A program made the translations under genes and the position numbers. Below, piece after piece: positions 31,275-39,775 of a stretch of DNA of 45,854 bases. The notes under the pieces were generated by a model, which saw nothing but the letters and a program-made list of their open reading frames with translations, was not told the DNA's origin and made no database searches. Source of the stretch: an uncultured Oscillospiraceae bacterium (GTDB taxonomy: Bacteria > Bacillota > Clostridia > Oscillospirales > Oscillospiraceae); NCBI GenBank assembly GCA_910579965.1, contig CAJTWF010000020.1, forward strand, positions 1-45,854, in the 5' to 3' direction. The number at the start of each line of letters is the position of its first letter. Position 1 is the first letter of the stretch.

Positions 31275-32057
31275 ATGGCAAAGGATTCCGCCGCAGCCTC
31301 CAATCAGACCGCGGAAAAGCTCCTTCTTGTTCTGGAGGCCCTGGCCCGCCAGACCCAGCCGGTGAAGCTGGTGGACCTGGCCCATCAGGTGGGCATGAAC
31401 CAGAGCACCTGCTACCGGTTTGTGGCGGCCCTGCAAAACGCCGGATACGCCGCCCAGGACAAGGAGTCCGGCAAGTACATCCTGAACCTGAAGCTGTGCA
31501 GCCTGGCGGAGATGATTAAGGACCGGGTGAGCGTCACCAGCCTCCTCCACGCCTTTGTGGCCGAGGCCAGCGCGCTGTTCCAGGAGTCCGCCCACCTGGT
31601 CCAGGAGGAGAACCGGCAGATCGTCTATATTGACAACGTCACCATCTCCTCCCAGTCCCTCATCACCCGGCAGTACATCGGCAGGACTGCGCCCATGTAC
31701 TGCACGGGCGTAGGCAAGCTGTTTCTGCTGGAGTACAGCCCGGAGGAGCTGGCGGAGTACATCGCCGGCTCCGGCCTGCCCCGGCTCACCCGGCACACCC
31801 TCTCCACCGGGGCCGCCCTGGCCGAGGCCCTGGACTTCAGCCGGAAGAACGGCTACGCCCTGGACAACGAGGAGTGCGAGCTGGGGGTGCGGTGCGTGGC
31901 GGCCCCCATCCGGGACTACACAGGGCGGACCGTGGCCGGCCTCAGCGTCAGCGGCCCCGCCTCCCGGGTCACGGACGAGCTCATTGCCGCCAAGCTGCCC
32001 GCGTTTCTGGACGTGGCGGCCCGGGCCTCCCGGGAGATGGGCTGCGCCGCCCCCTAG
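31275..32057 (+). CDS. IclR-family transcriptional regulator
   Basis: 260 aa. The N-terminal winged HTH has QTAEKLLLVLEALARQTQPV, LVDLAHQVGMNQSTCYRFVA and the wing GYAAQDKESGKYILNLKL. The C-terminal IclR effector domain has RQYIGRTAPMYCTGVGKLFL, ARG-equivalent GYALDNEECELGVRCVAAPI and GLSVSGPASRV. IclR proteins bind small acids. The divergent aminotransferase gene is the likely target. The ribosome site AAAGGAAG lies 10 bp before ATG 31275. A small CGCCAAG/CTTGGCG hairpin follows the stop. Confidence 0.9.
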   Translation: MAKDSAAASNQTAEKLLLVLEALARQTQPVKLVDLAHQVGMNQSTCYRFVAALQNAGYAAQDKESGKYILNLKLCSLAEMIKDRVSVTSLLHAFVAEASALFQESAHLVQEENRQIVYIDNVTISSQSLITRQYIGRTAPMYCTGVGKLFLLEYSPEELAEYIAGSGLPRLTRHTLSTGAALAEALDFSRKNGYALDNEECELGVRCVAAPIRDYTGRTVAGLSVSGPASRVTDELIAAKLPAFLDVAARASREMGCAAP

Positions 32058-32160
32058 TACGCCGCCAAGCCAGGAACTTGGCGGAGCACCAGCGGCGTTG
32101 GGCAAAATAGCCAGAAACCTCCGCCGTTTTCCGGCAGAAGGTAGAAAATAACCTCCCCGC

Positions 32161-32189
32161 TTGACTTTCCCCCGGCAATCCTATATTCT
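32161..32189 (+). promoter_or_regulatory. Promoter for the orphan sugar-ABC ATPase
   Basis: TTGACT (32161-32166), 17 bp, TATTCT (32184-32189). Confidence 0.6.
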
Positions 32190-32199
32190 ATAATCAGCT

Positions 32200-32395
32200 T
32201 GAGCGGCGACGCTTGAGCGTCTAATCACGAGCTGCCGCGCCACTCCACAAAATGGCGGGGCAGACTGACAAGAAAGGATGTTTTCCGCGTAGGCGTGCGG
32301 TGCGGCAGTGTGGAGACCTGCCGCAAAAAAGAGGCGGTTTTGCTCCGCCCCTTTGAGGCGGAAGCTGCGGAGGCGGTTCCGCTAACGCCTGAAAG
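32200..32395 (+). promoter_or_regulatory. Structured 5' leader of the ATPase gene
   Basis: About 200 nt without an ORF I can support. It holds in series GACGC-TTGA-GCGTC, CTGCC-CGCCA with TGGCG-GGCAG, GCGGCAG with CTGCCGC followed by six A, and several interchangeable GGCGG/CCGCC blocks. AGGCG/CGCCT encloses the bases just before the weak ribosome site GAAAG. It matches no riboswitch I know. Confidence 0.4.
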
Positions 32396-33592
32396 ATGGC
32401 AACTGTATCCCTGAAGAACGTCATGAAGATCTACCCCCACAGCGGCGACCAGAAGAAAAAGAAGGGCAAGAAGGCCGACGCCGCGCCTGAGAAGAAGGTC
32501 AACCTTCAGGTGACCGAGAAAGGCGTTGTGGCCGTGCAGCAGTTCAATCTGGACATCGCGGACCAGGAGTTCATCGTTCTGGTTGGCCCCTCCGGCTGCG
32601 GCAAGTCCACCACCCTGCGCATGGTGGCCGGTCTGGAGGAGATCAGCGAAGGCCAGCTGCTCATTGACGGCAAGGTCATGAACGACGTGGCCCCCAAGGA
32701 CCGTGACATCGCCATGGTCTTCCAGTCCTACGCCCTGTACCCCCACATGACGGTCTACGAGAACATGGCCTTCTCTCTGAAGCTCAAGAAGGTCCCCAAG
32801 GATGAGATTGACCGGAAGGTCAAGGAGGCCGCCGAGATTCTGGACATCACCCAGTACCTGGACCGCAAGCCCAAGGCCCTGTCCGGCGGCCAGCGCCAGC
32901 GTGTGGCCATCGGCCGCGCCATCGTCCGCGAGCCCAAGGTCTTCCTGATGGATGAGCCCCTCAGTAACCTGGACGCCAAGCTGCGCAACCAGATGCGCGC
33001 CGAGATCATCAAGCTCCGTCAGAAGATCAACACCACCTTCATCTACGTCACCCACGATCAGACCGAGGCCATGACCCTGGGCGACCGCATTGTCATCATG
33101 CGTGACGGCTTCATCCAGCAGATCGGCACGCCTCAGCAGGTGTTCGATCATCCCGCCAACCTCTTCGTGGCCGGCTTCATCGGCACGCCCCAGATGAACT
33201 TCTTTGACGCCAAGCTGGAGAAGGACGGCAGCGGGTACTATGTCACCGTGGCCGGCGCCCGCATGGAGTTGAGCGACGACAAGCAGTCCGTGCTCAAGAG
33301 CAAGAACACCGCGCCCCAGGATATCACCCTGGGCATCCGTCCTGACCACATCACCATGTGCGACGCCAACGCGCCTCACGCTCTGGCGGCCACTGTGGAC
33401 GTCACCGAGCTGATGGGCGCTACCATCCACATGCACGTGAACGTGGCCGGCAAGGACGCCATCATCATTCTGCCCACCATTGATCTGACCGGCGAGCAGA
33501 AGAGCCTGGGCTACGGCGCAAAGATCAACATCACCTTCGGCGGCAATGTGATGCACCTGTTCAGCAAGGCCGACGAGAAGAGCCTGCTGTAA
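32396..33592 (+). CDS. ugpC: Sugar ABC transporter ATP-binding protein (UgpC/MsmK type)
   Basis: 398 aa. Walker A GPSGCGKST, Q-loop MVFQSYALYPHMTVYENMAF, signature LSGGQRQRV, Walker B VFLMDEPLSNLD and a C-terminal TOBE domain (TLGIRPDHITM) define the carbohydrate-importer ATPase class. Residues about 15-42 are a Lys-rich insertion (QKKKKGKKAD and following) seen in some Clostridia. No permease or binding protein is adjacent, so like MsmX it may energise several sugar importers encoded elsewhere. Its codon use looks more even than that of the neighbours, which would fit high expression. Confidence 0.92.
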   Translation: MATVSLKNVMKIYPHSGDQKKKKGKKADAAPEKKVNLQVTEKGVVAVQQFNLDIADQEFIVLVGPSGCGKSTTLRMVAGLEEISEGQLLIDGKVMNDVAPKDRDIAMVFQSYALYPHMTVYENMAFSLKLKKVPKDEIDRKVKEAAEILDITQYLDRKPKALSGGQRQRVAIGRAIVREPKVFLMDEPLSNLDAKLRNQMRAEIIKLRQKINTTFIYVTHDQTEAMTLGDRIVIMRDGFIQQIGTPQQVFDHPANLFVAGFIGTPQMNFFDAKLEKDGSGYYVTVAGARMELSDDKQSVLKSKNTAPQDITLGIRPDHITMCDANAPHALAATVDVTELMGATIHMHVNVAGKDAIIILPTIDLTGEQKSLGYGAKINITFGGNVMHLFSKADEKSLL

Positions 33593-33608
33593 TCTGGCAG
33601 CTGCAAGT

Positions 33609-33639
33609 GGTGCGCGGACCAAGGTCCGCGCACCCTTTT
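33609..33639 (+). terminator. Terminator of the ATPase gene
   Basis: A perfect 12-bp stem GGTGCGCGGACC with loop AA, followed by TTTT. Confidence 0.85.
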
Positions 33640-33667
33640 CTATCTATAGGAACGGGGAGACATAACC

Positions 33668-34102
33668 ATGGGAGAGACAAAGCCCTATACCTTCTTCGGC
33701 TTTCGGACAGAGGTGGACGAGGCCGCAACCCGGCGGTGGTACGCCCAGGCGGAGCCTTGGGGGTGCTGCTGCGGCCCCTGCCGGAATTTCCTGGCCCTGG
33801 CCCGGGAGCGGCGGCTGCCGGGATTTGTGCTGGAGCCGCTGGACAGGCTGGGCATTCCCCCGGAGAAGGCCACCTATGTGTGCGAGCTGTACCGGCAGGA
33901 GGGCGGTCATCTCTACCAGTTCAGCTGCCGCGTGGCGGGCCGTATCTTGGGCGGCAATGGCGAGCCGGGGGCCCAGGGGACCTGCTGCCACGAGACTTAC
34001 CCATACGGTGCGCCGGAGTTCCCGGAGCCCCACTTTGACCTGGAGTTCGGCCTCACCCTGCCCTGGGTGATGGAGGAGCCGGAGGACGAATCTGCCCCTT
34101 GA
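33668..34102 (+). CDS. Conserved Cys-rich protein of unknown function
   Basis: 144 aa. I do not recognise a named domain. Near the N-terminus is EPWGCCCGPCRNFLALARER, a CCxxCRNF motif that could bind a metal. A helical stretch follows with LPGFVLEPLDRLGIPPEKA, then a beta-rich half with further Cys (GTCCHETYPYG) and an acidic end. No signal peptide or membrane span. ATG 33668 follows GGGGAGA. It stands alone after the ATPase terminator. Confidence 0.65.
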   Translation: MGETKPYTFFGFRTEVDEAATRRWYAQAEPWGCCCGPCRNFLALARERRLPGFVLEPLDRLGIPPEKATYVCELYRQEGGHLYQFSCRVAGRILGGNGEPGAQGTCCHETYPYGAPEFPEPHFDLEFGLTLPWVMEEPEDESAP

Positions 34103-34159
34103 GGACAACGCCAACCTGCCGCAGCAAAAATGGATTTCCCTGACTTGGAGGTTTTGTCC

Positions 34160-34211
34160 TTGACAATAACGATATTCGATGTTATACTGATCTCAGCAAT
34201 ATCGAATATCG
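34160..34211 (+). promoter_or_regulatory. Promoter and operator of the padR operon
   Basis: TTGACA (34160-34165), 17 bp, TATACT (34183-34188). The arms CGATATTCGAT (34170-34180) and ATCGAATATCG (34201-34211) are perfect 11-bp inverted repeats flanking the -10, typical for PadR autorepression. Confidence 0.8.
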
Positions 34212-34236
34212 CTATTTCTCCGAAGCCAGCATCTCT

Positions 34237-34274
34237 AAAAGTTCTTTTGATTCTTTTCTTTCAAGAAAAGAATG
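34237..34274 (+). repeat. Dispersed palindromic repeat, copy e
   Basis: Short form: AAAAGTTCTTTTGATTC, then TTCTTTT and AAAAGAA arms around CTTTCAAG. It lies in the padR leader between the operator and ATG 34308. Confidence 0.7.
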
Positions 34275-34307
34275 GCTGCGGAATCCATCGGAAGGGAGGC
34301 AGTACCC

Positions 34308-34628
34308 ATGGCGCGGGAGAAGTTTCAAACATTGACGGAGCAGATGTTTTACATCCTGCTGTGTCTTCAGCGGGAGTGCTGCGGGGTGGACGTGATGGCC
34401 CGGGTGTCGGAGATGACCGGCGGCCGGGTGGTCATCGGCCCGGGGACCCTGTACAGCCTGCTGGAGAGCTTCCAGCGGGAGGGGTTCATTGCAGAGACCA
34501 AGGTGGAGGGCCGCCGCCGCTCCTACCGGATCACCGAAGCGGGCCAGCGGCGGCTGGCGGAGGAGGTCCGGCGGCTGCGGCGGCAGGCCGAGGACTACGA
34601 GCTGTTCGGAGAGGGGGAGTACGCGTGA
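34308..34628 (+). CDS. PadR-family transcriptional regulator
   Basis: 106 aa winged-helix repressor of the short PadR-s2 type: FYILLCLQRECCGVDVMARV, GPGTLYSLLESFQREGFIAE, then GRRRSYRITEAGQRRLAEEV. The start is ATG 34308 behind GAAGGGAGG; an ATG at 34272 belongs to repeat e. It overlaps the DUF2812 gene by GTGA. Such pairs respond to membrane stress or drugs. The operator at 34170-34211 indicates autorepression. Confidence 0.92.
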   Translation: MAREKFQTLTEQMFYILLCLQRECCGVDVMARVSEMTGGRVVIGPGTLYSLLESFQREGFIAETKVEGRRRSYRITEAGQRRLAEEVRRLRRQAEDYELFGEGEYA

Positions 34629-36031
34629 GCAGAGACAGAAAGAGAGCATTGAACTGGTATCAGATCAACGACAGCGAGGCCATAGCCCGGCATCTGGAGC
34701 GGATGGCGGAGCGGGGCTGGCTCCTGGAGAAGGCGGGCAGCACCCTATGGACTTACCGCCGGGGGGAGCCGGGGCCGGTCAAATACACGGCCACCTGCTT
34801 TCCGGAGGCCTCGGTCTTTGACGCCGCCCCCACCCCGGACCAGGAGACCTACGCCGACTACTGCCGGGCCGGGGGATGGGAGCTGGCCGCCGCCTACGGC
34901 CCCCTCCAGATCTTCCGGGCCGTGACGCCGGACCCCACCCCCATTGAGACCGACGAGAGGTTCAAGCTGGACGCTGTCCGCCGGTCCATGGGCAAGAGCT
35001 TTGTATTCAGCTATGGGCTGCTGCTGGCGTCCATGGGCCTGAACCTCTGGCTGCGGGCAGAGAGCTTCCGCAGGGACCCCCTGGAATTTATCAGCCGGTC
35101 CAGCAATCTGAGCCTGACCCTGCTGCTGGCGGGGATGGCGGTCTACTGCGGGGCCTTCCTGGCGGACTACTTCATCTGGCTTTTCCGCTCCAGCCGGGCC
35201 GTGGAGCGGGGCGGGGCCTGCGCCAGGGTCCACACCCGGGCCCGGCTGTGGATGGGCTGGGCGCTGATGGCCCTCTGCGCCCTGACCCTGCTGGGATATC
35301 TGGAGGACTACGCCGTTCCGGGCGCCCGGTGGATTCTTCTGTACGCCTTCGGCGGGGTCCTGCTGGTGCTGGCCGCCTCCCGGGGGGTGATGGGGCTGCT
35401 CAAGGGCCGGGGCTGCCGCCGGGGGACCACCCGGACCGCCTTTGTGGTCACGGTGGCGGCGCTGAGCGTGCTGTACGCCGCCAGCCTGCCCTTTCTGCTG
35501 CTGGGCACACAGAGGGCCCGCTTCCTGCGGATGGACCGGGAGCCGGCCTATGTCCACACCAACCACCCGGGCTCCGCTGTGAGTTATGATATGGAGGTGT
35601 ACCGGGACCCCCTGCCCATCACCCTGGAGGCGCTGGGCTTTGAGGTGACGGAGGAGGACCAGTGCAGCTATCGGGCCAAGACGGACCGCTCCCTCCTGGC
35701 CGCCCGGACCGTCTGCTCTCAGGGGCCGGCGGAGTGGTCCAGCGATCTGCCCGATCTGAGGTACGAGGCGTGCCGGATCCCCTGGGGCTGGCTGCGGCAG
35801 CTGTGCTGGAATCTGACTGTTGCGCCGGAGAACAGCGCCGCCCACTACTACGGCCCCGATTACGCCTTTCCAGCGGAGCTGCCGGAGGGGGCCCTGGAGG
35901 CCCGACGGACGGAGAACGGGGGGCGGTACGCCCTGCTTGACCGGGAGGGCATCGTACTGATCTGCGGGAGCTGGGATCTGACGCAGGCCCAGGTGGAGAC
36001 GATCTGGGAGAATGCGCGCACTTTCCGCTAA
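34625..36031 (+). CDS. DUF2812 membrane protein
   Basis: 468 aa. The N-terminal DUF2812 region (about 1-130: NDSEAIARHLERMAERGWLL, then GWELAAAYGPLQIFRA) is cytoplasmic. About five membrane spans follow (residues 125-300). The C-terminal 160 residues form a soluble domain, probably outside the membrane. It starts at GTG 34625, coupled to padR. The family is typically controlled by the adjacent PadR; its molecular role is unknown. Confidence 0.8.
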   Translation: MSRDRKRALNWYQINDSEAIARHLERMAERGWLLEKAGSTLWTYRRGEPGPVKYTATCFPEASVFDAAPTPDQETYADYCRAGGWELAAAYGPLQIFRAVTPDPTPIETDERFKLDAVRRSMGKSFVFSYGLLLASMGLNLWLRAESFRRDPLEFISRSSNLSLTLLLAGMAVYCGAFLADYFIWLFRSSRAVERGGACARVHTRARLWMGWALMALCALTLLGYLEDYAVPGARWILLYAFGGVLLVLAASRGVMGLLKGRGCRRGTTRTAFVVTVAALSVLYAASLPFLLLGTQRARFLRMDREPAYVHTNHPGSAVSYDMEVYRDPLPITLEALGFEVTEEDQCSYRAKTDRSLLAARTVCSQGPAEWSSDLPDLRYEACRIPWGWLRQLCWNLTVAPENSAAHYYGPDYAFPAELPEGALEARRTENGGRYALLDREGIVLICGSWDLTQAQVETIWENARTFR

Positions 36032-36039
36032 ATTCGAGG

Positions 36040-36068
36040 TTTACAGAAGTCCGGTCCTGTGGTAGACT
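36040..36068 (+). promoter_or_regulatory. Promoter for the rodA-like gene
   Basis: TTTACA (36040-36045), 17 bp, TAGACT (36063-36068), 31 bp before the GTG start. Confidence 0.55.
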
Positions 36069-36099
36069 AACAGGGAAAATCTCTCTGGAGGACAACGCT

Positions 36100-37263
36100 G
36101 TGACCATCCTTAACCGGCTGCTGGGGGCCGTGAAATACATTGTAAAAAAAGCGGACATGGTCCTGCTGGGGCTGTGTCTGGTGTGCACGGCCTTCGGCGT
36201 CGTGCTCATCGCCAGCGCCACCGGCTATTTGGGGCTGGCGGAGCAGGTGAAGCGGGTGCTGATTCAGTCCGCCGGGGCGGTCATGGGTGTGGCGGCCTAC
36301 TTCATCTTCTCCAACGTGGACATGGAGCACTTCGCGGAGAAGTGGTGGCTGTTTCTGATCTTCGACATCGGCTTCATTGCCCTGCTGCGCACCCCGCTGG
36401 GCCGGGAGGCCTACGGCAACCGCTCCTGGATCTACGTGGGCCTGCCCATGATGATTCAGCCGGCAGAGATCGTGCGTCTGACCTTTACGGTACTGCTGGC
36501 CCGGCAGATCGCCTGGTTCCGGGACAACCGGCGGATGCGGGGATTCGGGTCCCTCTTCTGGCCCGCGGCCCACGCCCTGTTCATGTTTGTGTGGATTTTC
36601 CTCCTGTCCAGGGACGCGGGCAGCGGCATGATGTATCCCATTATCTACATGGGCATGGCTCTGGCCGCCGGGCTGGCCTGGTACTGGTTCGCCCTGGCTA
36701 TTGGCTCCCTGGGGGTGGGCATCGGCCTGCTGGCGGTGTTCGAGAAGCTGCCCAAGTACTGGATGGACCGGTTCCACGTGATCCTGGACCACAGCTACAG
36801 CCCCGGCGGCGTGGGCTACCAGCAGAGCCGCGGCCTGCTGGCCCTGGGCAGCGGCGGCCTCTTCGGCCAGGGCCTCTTTCAGGGCATCCAGACCCAGGGG
36901 GGCGAGGGCAGTCTCCCGGCCCGGCAGACGGATTTCATCTTCTGCGTGTGCGGCGAGGAGCTGGGCATGGTGGGGTGCATGGTGGTGATCGTGCTGGAGT
37001 TTCTGGTGGTATACCGCTGCTTCCAGACCGCCCGGGTGGCCAAGAGCTCCATGGACGCGCTCATCTGCGTGGGCTTCGGCACCATGCTGATCTTCCAGAC
37101 CGTGGAGAACATCGGCATGTGCCTGTTTGTCATGCCGGTCATCGGCCTGACCCTGCCCTTTTTCAGCTACGGCGGCAGTTCCATCCTGTCCCTCTTCGCC
37201 GCCATGGGCATCGTCTCCGGCGTCCGGAGCCGGACTCTGCCGGACTGGCTGCGGATGACGTAG
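36100..37263 (+). CDS. RodA/FtsW/SpoVE-family (SEDS) peptidoglycan polymerase-like protein
   Basis: 387 aa, about ten membrane spans. SEDS marks: YGNRSWIYVGLPMMIQPAEI (the family has GA-RWI and QPSE), SRDAGSGMMYPIIYM around the catalytic-loop Asp, QSRGLLALGSGGLFGQGL, then ARQTDFIFCVCGEELG and the terminal PFFSYGGSS. The family polymerises glycan strands together with a class B PBP; none is adjacent, so the role (elongation, sporulation or accessory) is open. Starts at GTG 36100 behind GGAGG. Confidence 0.88.
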   Translation: MTILNRLLGAVKYIVKKADMVLLGLCLVCTAFGVVLIASATGYLGLAEQVKRVLIQSAGAVMGVAAYFIFSNVDMEHFAEKWWLFLIFDIGFIALLRTPLGREAYGNRSWIYVGLPMMIQPAEIVRLTFTVLLARQIAWFRDNRRMRGFGSLFWPAAHALFMFVWIFLLSRDAGSGMMYPIIYMGMALAAGLAWYWFALAIGSLGVGIGLLAVFEKLPKYWMDRFHVILDHSYSPGGVGYQQSRGLLALGSGGLFGQGLFQGIQTQGGEGSLPARQTDFIFCVCGEELGMVGCMVVIVLEFLVVYRCFQTARVAKSSMDALICVGFGTMLIFQTVENIGMCLFVMPVIGLTLPFFSYGGSSILSLFAAMGIVSGVRSRTLPDWLRMT

Positions 37264-37350
37264 CGGGGCAAAGGGGATATGTTGGTGTTTATCTTTAAAA
37301 AGGCTGTTAATTCATACCCTTTCATGTCCCTAGCTTACTCTTGTTCATAA

Positions 37351-37383
37351 TTTGTGCAATATCTATTTTTCAAACAAGCCCTA
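37351..37383 (-). repeat. Terminal-repeat-like sequence, inverted relative to 45801
   Basis: Read on the - strand it starts TAGGGCTTGTTTGAAAAATA and matches 45801-45833 at 32 of 33 positions. The first bases resemble the ends of the MITE at 42136 and of the left IS copies. It lies in the 278-bp AT-rich gap before acsB, which otherwise shows only a small AAGCGCGCTT stem with T-run near 37477. Confidence 0.7.
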
Positions 37384-37541
37384 ATATCCATTTCTCTCCG
37401 TCTCATTTTTCGCCAGACATCCCCCGGGAGGGGATGGAAAAATTTATGCTCAATCGCGGAAAAAGGCTATACAAAGCGCGCTTTTTTTGGTATATTAAAA
37501 GGCAGCTGTTTCCCCTCAATTTTTTACAGGAGGTTGTTCTG

Positions 37542-39671
37542 ATGAGCGCGTTAACTGATCTGATCTATGCCGGTTCCAACGCTGTGGCGGGCCTGACCGA
37601 GGGGGCCGTCAAGGATGCCATTGCCAAGCACGGCGCTGACACCCCTGTTGCATTTCCCGACACCGCCTATTTCTTCCCCACCATCTACTCCGCCACAGGC
37701 GTGAAGGTGAAGACGCTGGGGGATCTGAGCGCCTGCGTGGACGTACTGAAGAGCCTGATTACCGGCCAGGATGACATCGCCCAGGCGCTGAACGCGGGTC
37801 TGGCCACCGCCGTGGGCGCGGAGATCATCGAGGGACTGAAGTATGTGGGCGGCGCGGACCCCTACGCCGGGGACTCCGGCATCGGCTTTGTGCCTGACCC
37901 CGTGATCCGCTCCCTGGGCGTGCCCCTAGTCACCGGCGACATCCCCGGCGTGGCCGTGGTCATTGGCAAGGCGGACAGCGCCGCCGACGTGGCCAAGGTG
38001 GTCAAGGACTACCAGTCCAAGGGCATTCTCACCTTTATGATCGGCGACTGCATCGAGCAGGCCCTGGGCGAGGGCGTGAAGATGGGCCTGGAGCTGCGGG
38101 TGGTGCCCCTGGGCCACGACGTCACCAGCGTCATCCACGTGGTCACCGTTGCCATCCGCGCGGCCCTCATCTTCGGCAACATCCAGCCCGGGGATCTGGC
38201 CGGCCTTCTCAAGTACACCAAGGAGCGGGTGCCCGCCTTTGTCAACACCTTCGGGGCCCTCAGCGAGGTGGTGGTCTCCGCCGGCGCAGGGGCTATCGCC
38301 CTGGGCTTCCCGGTGATCGTGGACCAGGATATCGGCGATCTCCAGGTCCCCGGCGCGCTGGAGGCGGTCACCAATCACGAGGAGACCGTCAAGCGCTCCC
38401 TGGCCCTGCGCAACATCAAGATCAAGGTGAAGGAGCTGCCCATTCCCGTGGCCTTCGCCGCCGCCTTCGAGGGGGAGATCATCCGCAAGGCGGACATGAA
38501 GGTGGAGTTCTGGTCCAGCAAGAACACCACCTGCGAGCTGGTGACTACCCGGTCCATGGACGAGATCGAGGACCACAAGATTACCATCGACGGCCCGGAC
38601 ATCGACAGCGGCGAGACGGAGTACGCCCTGGCAACCTACATCGAGGTGGCCGGCGCGAAGATGCAGAAGGACTTCGAGTCCGTCATTGAGCGGAAGATCC
38701 ACGCCTGGTTCAACTACATGGAGGGCGTGATGCACACCGGTCAGCGCAACCAGTTCCGCATCCGGGTGTCCAACGACGCCTACGGCAAGGGCCTGCGGAT
38801 GAAGCACTTCGGCGAGGTGCTCTACAATATGATTATGGACGAGTTTGACGCGGTGGTGGACAAGTGCCAGGTCACCCTGGTCACGGACCCGGAGAAGGCG
38901 GCGCGAATCCTCAACGAGGAGGCCATGCCCGCCTACAGCGCCCGGGACGACAGGCTCAGCTCCATGACCGACGAGAGCGTGGACCAGTTCTACACCTGCA
39001 TTCTCTGCCAGTCCTTCGCCCCCAGCCACTGCTGCGTGGTCACGCCGGAGCGGCTGGGCCTGTGTGGCGCGGTGAGCTGGCTGGACGCCAAGGCCACCAA
39101 GGAGCTCAACGACGCCGGCCCCTGCCAGCCCATCAGCAAGGAGGGCTGCACGGACGAGAAGAAGGGCTACTACCCGGACGTGGACCGGATGGTCCACGCG
39201 GCCACCCAGGGCGCGGTGGAGCACGTGAGCCTGTACTCCATCATGGAGGACCCCATGACCAGCTGCGGCTGCTTCGAGTGCATCTGCGGCATCGAGCCCA
39301 TCAGCAACGGTCTGGTGATCTGCAACCGGGAGTTCAAGGGCATGACCCCCACGGGCATGACCTTCGGCGAGCTGGCCAGCATGACCGGCGGCGGCGTGCA
39401 GACCCCGGGCTTCATGGGCCACGGCCGCCACTTCATCGGCAGCAAGAAGTTCGCCTCCGCCGAGGGCGGCATTGCCCGCATCGTCTGGATGCCCAAGGAG
39501 CTCAAGAACGACGTGTCCGCCCGGCTCAACGCCACGGCCAAGGAGCTGCTGGGGATTGAGAATTTCTGCGACATGATCGGCGACGAGACCATCACCTCCG
39601 ATCCCGAGGAGCTGATGAACTTCATCACCGAGAAGGGGCACCCGGTGCTGAACCTGGAGCCGCTGATGTAA
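37542..39671 (+). CDS. acsB: CO-methylating acetyl-CoA synthase (CODH/ACS catalytic subunit)
   Basis: 709 aa, close to Moorella AcsB (729 aa). It makes acetyl-CoA from CO, a corrinoid-bound methyl group and CoA in the Wood-Ljungdahl pathway. All A-cluster ligands are visible with Moorella spacing: Cys486, 489, 498 and 508 (FYTCILCQSF, then HCC and GLCGAVSW) for the 4Fe-4S cluster, and Cys575-Gly-Cys577 (SCGCFECICG) for the two nickels. ATG 37542 follows CAGGAGG; an upstream in-frame extension is not coding. No cooS, acsC, acsD or acsE lies in the window, so it is encoded apart from its partners here. A 19-bp terminator stem follows. Confidence 0.95.
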   Translation: MSALTDLIYAGSNAVAGLTEGAVKDAIAKHGADTPVAFPDTAYFFPTIYSATGVKVKTLGDLSACVDVLKSLITGQDDIAQALNAGLATAVGAEIIEGLKYVGGADPYAGDSGIGFVPDPVIRSLGVPLVTGDIPGVAVVIGKADSAADVAKVVKDYQSKGILTFMIGDCIEQALGEGVKMGLELRVVPLGHDVTSVIHVVTVAIRAALIFGNIQPGDLAGLLKYTKERVPAFVNTFGALSEVVVSAGAGAIALGFPVIVDQDIGDLQVPGALEAVTNHEETVKRSLALRNIKIKVKELPIPVAFAAAFEGEIIRKADMKVEFWSSKNTTCELVTTRSMDEIEDHKITIDGPDIDSGETEYALATYIEVAGAKMQKDFESVIERKIHAWFNYMEGVMHTGQRNQFRIRVSNDAYGKGLRMKHFGEVLYNMIMDEFDAVVDKCQVTLVTDPEKAARILNEEAMPAYSARDDRLSSMTDESVDQFYTCILCQSFAPSHCCVVTPERLGLCGAVSWLDAKATKELNDAGPCQPISKEGCTDEKKGYYPDVDRMVHAATQGAVEHVSLYSIMEDPMTSCGCFECICGIEPISNGLVICNREFKGMTPTGMTFGELASMTGGGVQTPGFMGHGRHFIGSKKFASAEGGIARIVWMPKELKNDVSARLNATAKELLGIENFCDMIGDETITSDPEELMNFITEKGHPVLNLEPLM

Positions 39672-39722
39672 CGCAGGCAAAGGCGGTCCACGGAGCCAAC
39701 AGAAAATCTTAGCGGCATTCAC

Positions 39723-39764
39723 AAGAGCTGCCGGCAGTCTGGCGTCAGACTGCCGGCAGCTCTT
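39723..39764 (+). terminator. Terminator of acsB
   Basis: A perfect 19-bp stem from AAGAGCTGCCGGCAGTCTG with loop GCGT. The T-rich start of repeat f follows 12 bp later. Confidence 0.85.
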
Positions 39765-39775
39765 CTATCCCCTGT

